Notes under the pieces: generated by a model
Told to the model about the DNA's origin: nothing
Databases searched by the model: none
The model's input: the letters and a program-made list of their open reading frames with translations, nothing else
Origin: Gnetum montanum
Lineage: Eukaryota > Streptophyta > Gnetopsida > Gnetales > Gnetaceae
Direction of reading: 5' to 3'
DNA length: 22,881 bases
NCBI GenBank assembly: GCA_015680685.1
Contig: MNCI01000865.1
Span: 157,085-179,965, forward strand
Translations under genes and position numbers: made by a program
Part shown: in pieces, positions 1 to 9,216 of the stretch
Numbering within the stretch: the stretch's first letter is position 1
Layout: each line of letters starts with the position of its first letter

Positions 1-47
1 AAAAACCTGTAAAACAAAAAATAAAAAGAACTAAGGGTCTCCAATGA

Positions 48-1489
48 TCAGCATAGGTGGCCATCTCCCCCATGACTGAATTGTAAGGGGGAGATCCAAA
101 ATAGAGAGTGAAGTTGCCTGCTAGTGGAGGTGTAATTTGTACTTGCTATTTTTGCTTCATGGAAAGGTTTTGTTTGTTGTACATTAACCAATAACCTTTT
201 ATCCGAGCTGTTAGGCCTGTATATCATCATGGCTCTAGAGGGAAAGGTTGTATGAATAATATAGGGTCCTTCCCACAATGTTTGAAATTTTGTACATTGT
301 GGTACATGCGTGGGATTCTAGTAAAGGACTTTGTCTCCTGGTTGGTACCTAAACCTTCAAATTCTTAAGTCATGATGATGTTTACTATGTGCCTTGCACA
401 ACTCATTTAACGATAGTGCAACCAATCTATTCTCATTTAGCATGTTTAGAGTTGCCAACAGTTGTTTTTGTGCTAGGTCGAGGTCTAGGTGAAGGTTGCA
501 AGCCATGGATAATGTACGGAGGTCATTCTGTATAGGGAGCTTTGGTAGTTTCCTGTACACTAACTCATAGGGAGAATAGCTTGTAGGGAGCTTCCAAGTT
601 GAGAGGTATGCCTAGAGAGTGTTGTTCAGTTTCGTGCTCCAATCTTGCCTAAATTTGCTAATCGTTCTTGTTAATATTCTTGTAGTCTCCCGATTAGTAA
701 CCTCAGCTTGGCCATTAGCTTGGGGGTGGTACGGTGTGGCCAATTTATGCTCAAATCCTAAGCATTACATCAATTTGCGAAAGGTTGCACTTGTAAAATG
801 TGTTTCATTATCAAAGATGAGTGCACGCAGCACACCAAACCTATTTATGATTTGTTGTTGTACAAATTATGCAGCCGTGGATGATGTGCAGTCTGTTACT
901 ACGGCTGCTTCAGCCCATTTGGTTAAATAATCAACAACAACGATGATATATGCTTTTCCGTTAGACATCGATGTAATAGGCCCCATAAAATCTATTCCCC
1001 AGATATCGAAGGGTTCCAAAGCTTGAATCCATTGTTGCGGATCCTCCATTCTAGCAGTCATTCCACCATCATGTTGGCAGCACACATAGGATTGGGCAAA
1101 ATGATGGGCATCTTGAGACAGTGTTGGCCAATAATATCCTACAAGCAGGACCTTGGTAGCCATTCATCTTCCAGCATAGTGACCCCCATAGGGGTCCTCA
1201 TGAGCATCCTGGAGAACTTTTAATTGATCCTTATCAGGCACGCACCATCGAACCAAACCATCAAAATAGAATTTATAGAGTTGTCCCTTGATTTCCATGA
1301 AGTACTTGGTTTTGTGAAGAAACTTTTGTTTCTTCCTAAAGTCCAACCCCTGTGGTGTTTGTTGTGAAATGAGATAAGTAAGAATGCTACTATACCAATT
1401 TGTTTCTATGGGTTGATCATTTACTACACCGGCAAAGAGGGTTTCATCAAGAAAATGGTCAAATATAGCATAGTCATCCTCTTTGATGT
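48..1489 (-). pseudogene. Integrase domain of element 1 pol (degenerate)
   Basis: Integrase joins retrotransposon cDNA to host DNA in the nucleus. Reading leftward, an HH-CC zinc finger is seen (HEDPYGGH, then YVCC near 1085), then the catalytic core with first Asp in WGIDFMGPI, second Asp in IFDNETHF and Glu in ANGQAE. The last two are separated by exactly 35 residues, the family's DD35E spacing. The C-terminal GPY/F module follows (WEGPYII near 270, then VNVQQTKPF). Three in-frame stops break it (867-869, 765-767, 612-614), but the frame is otherwise kept to the final stop at 48-50. No chromodomain follows. The part at 1330-1489 is the linker after RNase H. Identification is firm; activity is not possible. 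Confidence 0.92.
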
Positions 1490-1999
1490 CCCAACGCAAC
1501 CGAGATAGGTGATCTGCGACTGCATTCTCGGTGCCTTTGCAATCTACTATCGTTAAATCAAACTCTTGAAGAATTACCAACCAACGTATGATACGTGGGC
1601 TAATCGTTGGATTGTTCATAAGGAACCTAATTGCACTATGATTCGTATGGANAATCATTGGATTGTTCATAAGGAACCTAATTGCACTATGATTCGTATG
1701 GATGTACACTTTGTAGCCCAATACATAGTGCCTAAATTTGTCTAGTGTAAACACTACAGCCCTTAATTCCTTTTCTGTAGTCATGTAGTTGAGTTGTGCA
1801 CCGGTGATACTCTTACTGGCACAGTGGNGTGATACTCTTACTGGAACAGCGGATGTAATAAGGTCTTTTTTGTTCATCTAATTGTGTCAGTATAGCTCCT
1901 AAGGCATAATTAGATGCATCAGTCATGATATGGAATAGCTTGGACCAATCAGGGGCTTGTAGAATGGGAGTTTCCACAAGCCTCTATTTGAGAGTTTGG
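1490..1999 (-). pseudogene. RNase H domain of element 1 pol (degenerate)
   Basis: RNase H removes the RNA strand of the RNA/DNA hybrid during reverse transcription. It starts near 1960 with the motif TDASNYALGAIL, which carries a catalytic Asp. It continues through SKSITGAQLNYMTTEKEL, with the catalytic Glu of TEKE, and a degenerate TNHSAI where TDHxAL is usual, so the third acidic residue is now Asn. It ends with ADHLSRL near 1505. Two single N bases (1652, 1828), each beside a local duplication, disturb it. The 25-bp duplication around 1828 shifts the frame and the 51-bp one around 1652 repeats 17 codons. Without them the domain would be collinear with RT. The disturbance is probably an assembly artefact on top of real decay. 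Confidence 0.88.
1602..1852. other. Two N-flanked local duplications (probable assembly joins)
   Basis: The N at 1652 separates two 50-base copies (1602-1651 and 1653-1702) with one difference. The N at 1828 separates two copies of about 24 bases (1804-1827 and 1829-1852). Both lie in the RNase H domain of element 1. Confidence 0.85.
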
Positions 2000-2960
2000 A
2001 ATGCTCGTTCACATTCCCTGGTCCATTTGAATGGTGCATCTTTTTTCATTAATTCCACCAACGGCTTGGCAATTTTGGAGAAGTTCTCGATAAATCTCCT
2101 ATAGTAGCTAGTATGTTCAAGGAATGACCGAATGTCTTTGACAGCTTCTGGTTATCGAGTAATTCCTTGGATGACTTTAATTTTTTCTGGATCCACCTCT
2201 ATTCCTGATTGTAAAATTTTATGCCCCAGTACTACGCCCTCTTGAACCATCAAATGGCTCTTCTGCCAGTTGAGCTTTAGGTTGGTTTCAACACATCATT
2301 TCAATACTTGCTCTAACCGGTCGAGGGCTTGATCAAAGCTTGTCCCATAAGTTGAGAAGTTGTCCATAAAGACTTCTACTCTATTACCTATTTACTATTG
2401 AAATATGCTTAGAACTAATCATTGGAATTTGGCAAGGGCATTGCACAAGCCAAAAGGCATTTGTTTGTATGCAAACGTTCCCCAAGGACTGGTGAACGTT
2501 GTTTTGGCTTGGTCTTCTGGTGCGATTTGTATTTGGCTGTACCCACTATATCCATCCAAAAAAATGTAATAGCGATGCCCTACTATAGTGTCTAAGACTT
2601 GGTCAACAAATGGCAATGGGAAGTGATCTTTGAATGTTGCCATATTTAATAGCCTAAAGTCTATACATACCCTCCATTTTCCTTCTTTTTTTGGTACAAT
2701 TACAAGAGGACTAACCCACTCGCTATCAGAAATGGGGTAAATGAACCCAGCCTTGAGAAGTTGCTCTATCTCCTCTTTCACTATTTGTTTTAACTTCGGG
2801 TTCAATCACCTCTACGGTTGCTTGCGAGGCTTCATGGAGGGGTCCATGTAAATCCTATGCTAGCATATCCTAGGATCTATTCCGATTAGTTCAGGGTATG
2901 ACTAGGTAAAGGCTATTGACCACTTATTTATCACCTTCAGCAAACTCTCTTTTTTCTTGG
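2000..2960 (-). pseudogene. Reverse transcriptase domain of element 1 pol (degenerate, FMDN active site)
   Basis: RT copies the element RNA into cDNA. The longest open piece is 2419-2805 and carries the finger and palm motifs: LNPKLKQIVKEEIEQLL, SPLVIVPKK, WRVCIDFRLLN, the catalytic Asp in FLDGYSGY, and MPFGLCNA. The sequence continues past several stops to VFMDNFSTYG at about 2345-2375, where FMDD is expected. The Asp to Asn change is encoded at 2359-2361. Thumb and connection follow (HKILQSGIEVDPEKI, then YYRRFIENFSKIAKPL) down to about 2000. Upstream remnants such as PELIGIDPRIC (near 2890) join it to the protease. The frame differs from gag-protease, so one frameshift lies between about 2806 and 3330. 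This is a dead copy of a well-recognised domain. Confidence 0.93.
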
Positions 2961-3326
2961 GGGCAAGCTTTACGTTGATGATTATCAGTTTTCCATTTTT
3001 AAGGGTCATGTATTCCAAACTGATGGGCAATGGTTTTAAATCTAGGGGCTCTTATTTAAACTTCTTAGGAATCTTCAACTTCCCCCAATTAATGTTTTTA
3101 GGGTTAAGGGCTGGAAGTTGGCCACGGACCTACTCCAGTACATCCATGCTTCCAACGTAAGTTCTCATTATTTCCTCAGTCAGTTCCATGCATGTCATTG
3201 AATTGTTCTCTTGGTCAGCCATCAGCCACTGGGTGTTTTCTTGTCATGTGGCTACTGCATATAGGCACTTTTGTATATTGATGTCTTGTGCACACCAATT
3301 GCATGCAGGAAATGTTAAACTCCGCA

Positions 3327-3974
3327 TTACCCATGATTTCTACATGCAATGGCACCTGTGTCACTATATGCGATGCATGAAACTTTCTTCTTCTCAATCT
3401 TTCCAAAGGTATTTTTCTTGGATATTTCTAGGAAAAGATTGCGAATTCCTAGGCACGTGTCTACTGTGCTCAGCCATGCCCTTCCCATTATTATCAAGAA
3501 GTCCCCTTTATCATTGTTTATTTGGATCACTAGGAAATTAGCCGGGTATGACCAACCATCCACGGTGGTGACAATGTCCTCAACCTATCCCAAAGGAATA
3601 GTGATGGACTGGTCAGCCAGCTCTAAGCAAATATTACTCTTCTTGAGTGGAGGCAGGTTCCAGGTTTTATACAATTCTTGTGAAATTAAGTTGACTCCAG
3701 AGCCTAAGTCAATAAGAGCTTTATGAGGTTCATTCCCAGTGACTTGGAGATAAATTAGGGGGCTTCCCAGATCAGATAATTTCTTGCAAAGGTGGCCTAC
3801 CTTAATCCAATCAATAATGGTATGTGTTAACATAATTGTGTGCATTGGCCTCAATTTCTGGGTTGAAGGGGGTCCCGAAATCTTATTCAGTATGGAGGTG
3901 TTTAGATGTTCAACCGCTTGTGATGGCGAGGGCTTGGTTGGATTGTTGGTCCTAAAGAAAGGTCTTTTTGGCAT
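3327..3974 (-). pseudogene. Aspartic protease domain of element 1 (one in-frame stop)
   Basis: Retrotransposon proteases of this fold cut the Gag-Pol polyprotein. The catalytic motif is intact as ALIDLGSGVNLIS, close to 3745. It is followed by LELADQSITIPLG and, after a TAG stop at 3585-3587, by VEDIVTTVDGWSYPANFLVI and the second conserved motif IIMGRAWL. The DLGxxVNLI form with ADQSIxxPxG is typical of Athila-like elements. Gag upstream uses the same reading frame, which fits a Gag-Pro polyprotein without a programmed frameshift. The N-terminal 60 or so residues of this interval are a Ser/Pro/His linker. Apart from the single stop the domain is well kept. Confidence 0.87.
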
Positions 3975-6350
3975 ATAATTGTTAGAACCAACTGAGAATT
4001 GAGGATTGGGAGCCCTTGTGATATTGGGTTATTGCAGTTGAGTGGGAATTATCTTGGGCCTTGTTGGAGCGGTTGGTGGTGGAGCTACCGGTGTAAAAGA
4101 TGCAGATGAATTTGGAGGATAGTATGGGCATGGGACGTCTCCCAGAGAAGAAGGATTCCTAAAATACTCCTGAACTCGATAGTAACGTGGTGGGGTTATG
4201 TGACCTATAGAATCATTTGGAGAAATCGGTTGCTGGTAAGGATCACATAATAGCCATAAGGATCAGGTTGCCAGTAAGGGTACTATTGTTTCGGTGGTGG
4301 CATCCCTCATGACTATGGAGATTGCCATTGTTGATGTTGTCCGATGGGTTGTGGTGGGGTTCCACTTGGATAGTACATTAATGGTTGGTGGAACTACCTT
4401 GGGTTACCTTGGGGATAAGGTAACCTTTGGGGTGTTTGCCATTGGTTAAGTCTCAGATTAAGTGCATACACTCTAGACTCTTGTAGATGTGAGATGATTG
4501 GACAACATCCCTTGGGATGATCATAATGGCAGATCTCACATCCACCGTCATCTTCTGTGTCTGAATCCATAACTTCATCTGAGATAGTAAATTTTCCCTT
4601 ACCCTTGTTATGTGCAAGGCCTAAATTTCTCCACTTTGTCTTACCTTTGTCATTCCTCCTTAGACTCCTCTACAATTTTCAAGATGGTTTCAAGTCTGGA
4701 GTATAAGGAATCCCATAATTAATCCATCTTAGCCGATACTTTTGTTGTTAGTTTTTGAATTAGCAAGGGTTTTCTGTTCACCAACTCTTCGAGTGGTGAC
4801 TCATCGTCTTCATCGCAAAATTTCACTCCCTTCTTCCAAAGGGAGGGATCATGGTTGTATTCTTTTGCACTCTCTCTTTTTTGTAGTTCACCTTCTTCTT
4901 TTACTACTTATTCTAACAAGCAATGAACTTCATGGGCTCTAAGTTCTGATAGTCTCCCTTTGGCATAAGTCCCAAGGGTTCTTCTAGTTTCATGCCTTAT
5001 CCCATCCACAATGTGGTGAAGTTGATCCCGTTGAGCGTATTCATGGCTCGGGCAACGATGTAACAATGCATAGTATCGGCCCATGGTAGCATCCAAGGGT
5101 TCATAAGTTCCTTGCTTCCAGCCTTGGATCTACTTACGCAAGTTAAACACTCTGAAGTATGTTTGATATTTATTGTTGGAGAGTTCTAACATCGTACTCC
5201 ACATCCTAATGGTTTCTGGTTCTAAGGACAGGTACCAACTCTCTGCTTCCTTGATGAGTGTCTTGGGAAACAACTTAAGATTCTACCACTCATTCTCTAT
5301 TTTTTGCAAGGCACAGGCATCATGGAATTCCTGTAAATGATGTTGCAGATCAATGTTGCATCCCCCCTCAAAGCGTGGGATATTGTTCATGTCTAAACGC
5401 TTGATCCGACTGTCTCTTTGATGCCTTGTTGGTATTCTTACAGCCTCCGTTATATCAAGCATACTTCAGGTTACAAGTAGGGGCTCTTCATGATCATCTC
5501 TTTCATGATGCTTGTGATGTCTTCATTGTTCCCTACTTTCCCTTCGTTCATGCCCTTGTCCTCTCTCTCGAATTTCCCATCGAGGTCTCTCATTTTGTCT
5601 ACCCCTATCCTCACTGTTATGTTCATGATGGCTACGCCCAGATGTGGAAGGAGAGGGTGAGTGATGAGATGAAGGAGAAGAATAAGGACAACCATCGCCA
5701 TGACGATGCTTCCTACCTTCTCTTTAGCTGCTATCGCTCCGAACGTGATGACGATCTAAGTGCCCATCCTTATCATGAGTTGTTGTTCCCTCTATGAACA
5801 GTTGGCATTCACGGGGATCAGAACTAGTGTTATGTATCATTGAGCATAGGTTTTGATACCCCACCTCTTCACCATCGTTAGGAGGGGGAACATCATTTGA
5901 TAGAGAACTCGTTATAATGGGTTCACCATCTCCTATTTCACTTAGGATGTGCAGGACCTCTTTGCCCTTCAACATTGTATGTTGGCTCTCCTACCTTGAG
6001 TCCCTCATACGTTGTGCTTCTATGGGATAATAATCCCTTGAGTCAAAATATACTGTAACGTATTCAACATAAAGCTGTGTCAGGCCAATCTGTGCCAGAG
6101 CACGGAGAAGCATGTTTGGGACTGCCCGATCTGGAGGTAACACTATGTTACCTTGCAAATCTCTCCATTACAGTTGTTCCTCTTGATGAAGGATAAAGGT
6201 AAAGTCTGGTATGTACTCATCAGGATGAGTATAGACTATCTGGTATTGTTGAGGACTTGGTAGATTTCAGTTATGTGATTTTGATTGCCGACTATTTCGT
6301 GTATGGTTCTTAGGTGGTGAGTTGCTCTTATGAGAAGAAGAAGAAGACAT
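3975..6350 (-). pseudogene. gag of element 1 (degenerate, Arg/Ser/His-rich N-terminus)
   Basis: Gag forms the cytoplasmic particle that packages element RNA. The start is the ATG at 6350 (MSSSSSHKSN), 121 bp downstream of the primer-binding site. A mostly single frame, interrupted by stops, leads through MLKGKEVLHILSEIGDG (from 5975) and a stretch very rich in Arg, Ser, His and Glu (about 5480-5760). The capsid-type region follows (RFEGGCNIDLQHHLQEF, ESWYLSLEPETI, then DATMGRYYALLHRC, about 4908-5400). A short zinc knuckle, CEICHYDHPKGCC, is encoded at about 4515-4540, and a Pro/Gln/Tyr-rich tail follows (4000-4450). The knuckle spacing is shorter than the canonical CX2CX4HX4C. Identification rests on the capsid pattern, the knuckle and the position before protease. 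Confidence 0.8.
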
Positions 6351-6471
6351 AGTGTCTTATTGGTGTGCTATTACTATTATATAAATTTTTCTTCAATTAA
6401 CCCAAAGGTTCGTTTAGGCTCCCAACGATGTGAGTGATATCCTATGTTCTATTCAACGCACAAACATTTAG

Positions 6472-6490
6472 TCCTCGGCAACGACACCAA
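6472..6490 (-). other. Primer-binding site of element 1, tRNA-Asp type
   Basis: Read on the minus strand this directly follows the LTR and begins with TGG after one T, as expected for pairing with a tRNA CCA end. It agrees at 15 of 18 positions with the complement of the 3' end of plant tRNA-Asp (as I recall that tRNA). The three differences are all transitions. It fixes the inner LTR edge at 6491 and the element's direction. Confidence 0.85.
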
Positions 6491-6930
6491 TGATGAGTGG
6501 CGAGATACCCTTACACTCAACCATACAAATACGAGCGTAGCACACACGATCTGATTGAACTCCACAGACTAAGTGCCTACACGCCCATGGAACACTTAGG
6601 GTTAATCATTCATTTTCTTCCTAGACTTACTTGTATTTTTCATGGTGTATGGTTAAGTAAGTCTGAGGTATACAATTTTTATAGCTTTTTATGTTTTTGT
6701 CTCCTATGCTAACATGGTGAAGGGTTGAGAAACTAATTACTAACTCTAACTAATGAACTAAGTCTAAATTACGTAGCATCAGCATCCGTTCCCACTTACC
6801 GTACACACCCTAAACCGATGCAACTGTGGCTACCAAACGCTAGTCATTGCTGGGATCACCATGTGTAACACACATGCTCGAAGTGGTCGTACTGAGGCAC
6901 TTAACTAGGAGAGAAGGGTTGAGAGAGAAA

Positions 6931-6985
6931 GCAGTAAATAACAGATAATAAATAACAAATAATAAATAATAGTAAATAAAATATT
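6931..6985. repeat. AT-rich TAATAAA-type simple repeat in LTR 1
   Basis: Runs of aataataaataac-like units lie just after the polyadenylation signal of LTR 1. LTR C has only a short TTATT stretch at the same place, so this is a local expansion. Confidence 0.7.
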
Positions 6986-7206
6986 AATTAGCCTATTCCA
7001 TGCACTACAAGGTTTATCCAAGAAGCTCATCTTTATTGCCGTACACAAACTTGTGTTCAGGTACAATGTTTGCTCAAATAAAGATCCATTCACTTTAGGA
7101 CTCCTACTGTGGGCACATGGAAAATATTCTATCTATGGAGTGATCAATCTGCCAGAGTTTCCCTACTGTCTAGCCTAGGATGAGGAAATAAGGGAGAGCC
7201 GTCTCT

Positions 7207-7214
7207 TATTTATA
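7207..7214 (-). promoter_or_regulatory. TATA box of LTR 1
   Basis: TATAAATA on the minus strand, followed by AGAGACGG, which is nearly the same as the sequence after the TATA box in LTR C (22259-22266). It lies about 60 bp from the outer LTR edge, so U3 is short. Confidence 0.75.
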
Positions 7215-7410
7215 GATATGATGGTGCACCGCAATATGCAATATCGCAGCCATGCGATATCGTGTCCCATCAAAGACATTTTGCAAACAAATAAAATATC
7301 AATCTACTTTTGTAATTATATAATTTAAGAATGATGTCGACCTTGGGGTTCATCCAATGATCATAATAATGCTTACTAATCCTAGATAGCACACATTTCA
7401 ATAAAAAGAG

Positions 7411-7429
7411 TCCCCAATAATGGCACCAA
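7411..7429 (-). other. Decayed primer-binding site of element 2
   Basis: Minus-strand TTGGTGCCATTATTGGGGA follows the LTR edge directly. It matches the complement of the tRNA-Asp 3' end at 13 of 18 positions, and all five differences are transitions of the kind expected from methyl-cytosine decay. Confidence 0.75.
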
Positions 7430-8341
7430 TGATGAGCAGTGAGGTACCCCTATGCCCAACCATACGAATCACAAAGTGTTCATGCACAATCCAGTCAAAT
7501 TCTGTGGACTTTATAGTTTCCAGTGCACTAGTTCTCTAGGAAATAAATTAGGTGTTGAGGATCTTTGTTGTTTTCCCAACTACACTTGTGAAGCTCAAGG
7601 AAATGGTTTAAGTGTAATTAAGGCACATGATTTTTGTCATTTTATATTTTATGGTTTTGGTGCTTGAAATAAATAAAATAGAGAATAAAGTAATTTAATA
7701 CCTACTTTAATCTAATGAGCTAACTACTATTCAAATAGTCCTAACACAAGTATCTAGTCCCACTTGTTGTACGCATCCTAAACACATATAACATTGAAGG
7801 GGTTACCAAGCATTAAGCACTGCTAGGATTATCAAACATCATACGCATGCTCGAAGCAATTGTACTTATGTGTTTACTTAATTATTATTTAGCTTATCTC
7901 CCTTAATTACTTAATTAGCTTAATTACTAGAAAACATTGAATAAATAGCTAAAAACATTAAATGCATAAATGAAACATTTAAACCATCCAGAATGCTACA
8001 AGGTTTATCAAGAAGTTTGTCTTTATTGTTGCATACACTGTCATGCTTAGGTACAATAGTGTTCAAATAAAGATCCATACACTCAATGACTCCTACTGTA
8101 GGCACTCAAGAAAATATTTCAACTTTCAAATGGAAAAATTGCAAGAGCTTTGCTACAACTATGAGTGATTGATGCCTAAACATGGTGGGTTGGCACATAT
8201 TTCTAGGTAAGAATAGACCTTGCATTGATGGGGCTACATCAACGCATGAAACAATGCATCAATGGGACCTAGTCAATAGAGCCCAGTCAATGGGATCTAG
8301 TCGACAAGGCCTTGTCAATGCAGCCAATCCATGACTCATCA
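7430..8341 (-). repeat. 5' LTR of element 2 (912 bp)
   Basis: The right edge reads TGATGAGTC on the minus strand, matching the starts of LTR 1 and LTR C. The left edge TGATGAGCAG (+) matches TGATGAGTGG at the LTR 1 edge. The central block with the polyadenylation signal (8022-8027), the CAAATAAAGATCCAT stretch and GACTCCTACTGT is shared with LTR 1. U3 (about 8240-8330) differs: it carries repeated TCAATGG and CTAGTC units in place of the GATATC palindromes. A clear TATA box is not seen; GGTCTATTCTTACC sits where it would be. Confidence 0.85.
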
Positions 8342-8540
8342 ATCATATACCAACCTAAAAGTCCAAACAAGAAGCAGTTGGTCAACATCCAACAAGTAAA
8401 GCTTTTCCATGAGCCCAAGAAAGCTAGTGCAATAAATACCTCAACAGATGGACAACCACACTCAATTCTATAGATCTCCTCCTTCTAACTCAGTCATGGG
8501 GGAGATGGCTAGACATGCTAACCATATAATGGCTCCTCAG
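8342..8540 (+). pseudogene. C-terminal end of integrase of element D (interrupted by element 2)
   Basis: From the first base after LTR 2 the plus strand encodes IIYQPKSPNKKQLVNIQQ, then FHEPKKAS and, after two stops, LSHGGDG. This aligns without gaps to the end of the element 1 integrase (MMIYRPNSSDKRLLVNVQQ, FHEAKIAS, FSHGGDG), with about half the residues identical. The DNA after it, TCAGTCATGGGGGAGATGGC, is almost the same in both. It is therefore the pol tail of another Athila-like element in the opposite orientation, with its upstream part displaced to the left of the window. There is no function left. Confidence 0.85.
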
Positions 8541-9180
8541 TTTTTCTATTTTTTTTACACATTTTTGTGTTTTTGTAAATTAGTTATTTTATACCATTTT
8601 CATTTTAAAATTTTTTCCTATTTTACAATATTTTTTGATTTACACAATTGTTAGTACATTTAAATCTTTTTTGAGGATTGTACACTTTCTTATATATTTT
8701 ACTTTATTTTATTGTGATTTTCTAATTTTTGTTAATAAAAAAGCTTTATTGCCATCAAGACACAGTGATGTTGTTGTTGGATACTAGTGGTGATTTGTAC
8801 CTAATTATTTTTTGATTGCTAATGTATGGTTTCTATTTTTGAATTTTAATGACTGATAACTAAGATGAGTTTCTATTTTCATGAAACAAGCAATGAGTCC
8901 ACATCATCCACCCATTCACAAACTCTATGGTTTTCCTAGTTTTGGAAACATGAGGTTCCTTTTTCATTAATAAAACCTTAACGCACTTTTTCCTTGGTAA
9001 TATCTAAGCTTGGAAAAGATTTAAAGGTTTGAAAAGGGTGTGCCTTCAAGGGGATTCAATACTCTTTGTGCCTCTCTACCATCTTGAGTGCAAGTGTGTT
9101 TTCTAGGGATTTCTTACCATTCCACGTTGACCAATAATAGGAAGTTGAATAAGTCTTTGCATGGTGTGGTTCCCATTTAG
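8541..9180 (+). other. 3' untranslated region of element D
   Basis: This AT-rich stretch with long T runs follows the pol tail of D. I find no coding pattern and no env-like frame. The beginning (T-rich after GGCTCCTCAG) resembles the DNA after pol in element 1 at 1-50. Confidence 0.5.
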
Positions 9181-9216
9181 AAAGAAAGAAAAGAAAGAAA
9201 GAAGAGAAAAAAAATT
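9181..9216 (+). repeat. Polypurine run, possible plus-strand primer tract of element D
   Basis: A 36-base run of AAAG-type purines lies on the coding strand of element D, downstream of pol. Ty3 elements have a polypurine tract just before the 3' LTR, so this is a candidate. It could also be a plain AAAG microsatellite, as no TG edge directly follows it. Confidence 0.4.

Larger units (their letters stand above)
1..7272 (-). mobile_element. Element 1: Athila-like Ty3/gypsy LTR retrotransposon, 3' LTR outside window
   Basis: On the minus strand the order is 5' LTR (6491-7272), primer-binding site (6472-6490), gag (ATG at 6350), protease, reverse transcriptase, RNase H and integrase, which runs almost to base 1. 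The 3' LTR lies beyond the left edge. RT before RNase H before integrase marks Ty3/gypsy. The DLGSGVNLIS protease motif, the tRNA-Asp-type primer site and no visible chromodomain point to the Athila side of the Tat/Athila group. Nearly all coding remnants share one frame, except RT to early RNase H, which are shifted once. Many in-frame stops make it non-functional. It sits inside element 2; the 5 bp to its right (7273-7277, aagac) should recur as a target-site duplication left of the window. Confidence 0.9.
6491..7272 (-). repeat. 5' LTR of element 1 (782 bp)
   Basis: On the minus strand the LTR starts TGATGGGAC at 7272 and ends CTCATCA at 6491, next to the primer-binding site. TGATG and CATCA form the short terminal inverted repeat. 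It aligns along most of its length with LTR 2 (7430-8341) and with LTR C (22112 onward). A TATA box lies at 7207-7214 and a polyadenylation signal AATAAA at 7032-7037, giving an ordinary U3-R-U5 layout. The U3 end keeps decayed copies of the GCGATATC palindromes that are well preserved in LTR C. Confidence 0.9.
7273..8341 (-). mobile_element. Element 2: older relative of element 1, 5' end only, interrupted by element 1
   Basis: The visible part is a 5' LTR (7430-8341), a decayed primer-binding site (7411-7429) and 138 bp of leader (7273-7410), ending where the LTR of element 1 begins. The leader still resembles that of element 1 just past the primer site (GGACT, then an AATG.GTG pattern). The rest of element 2 must lie left of element 1, outside the window. 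Its LTR is more diverged than LTR 1, which fits the nesting order. It is itself inserted in the integrase of element D at 8341/8342. Confidence 0.82.

Noticed and set aside
3188-3726. Plus-strand open stretches of 117 and 125 codons
   Set aside because: They lie opposite the protease and gag-pol frame of element 1 and show no domain; they are antisense shadows.
5426-5797. Plus-strand open stretch of 123 codons
   Set aside because: Antisense of the Arg/Ser/His-rich part of gag of element 1; its composition is explained by the gag codons.
6472-6490. tRNA gene fragment
   Set aside because: Only 18 bp match tRNA-Asp, placed directly at the LTR edge; this is a primer-binding site.
8448-8654. Env-like gene downstream of pol in element D
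   Set aside because: The frame overlaps the decayed integrase end and then T-rich DNA; no signal peptide plus transmembrane arrangement is convincing.
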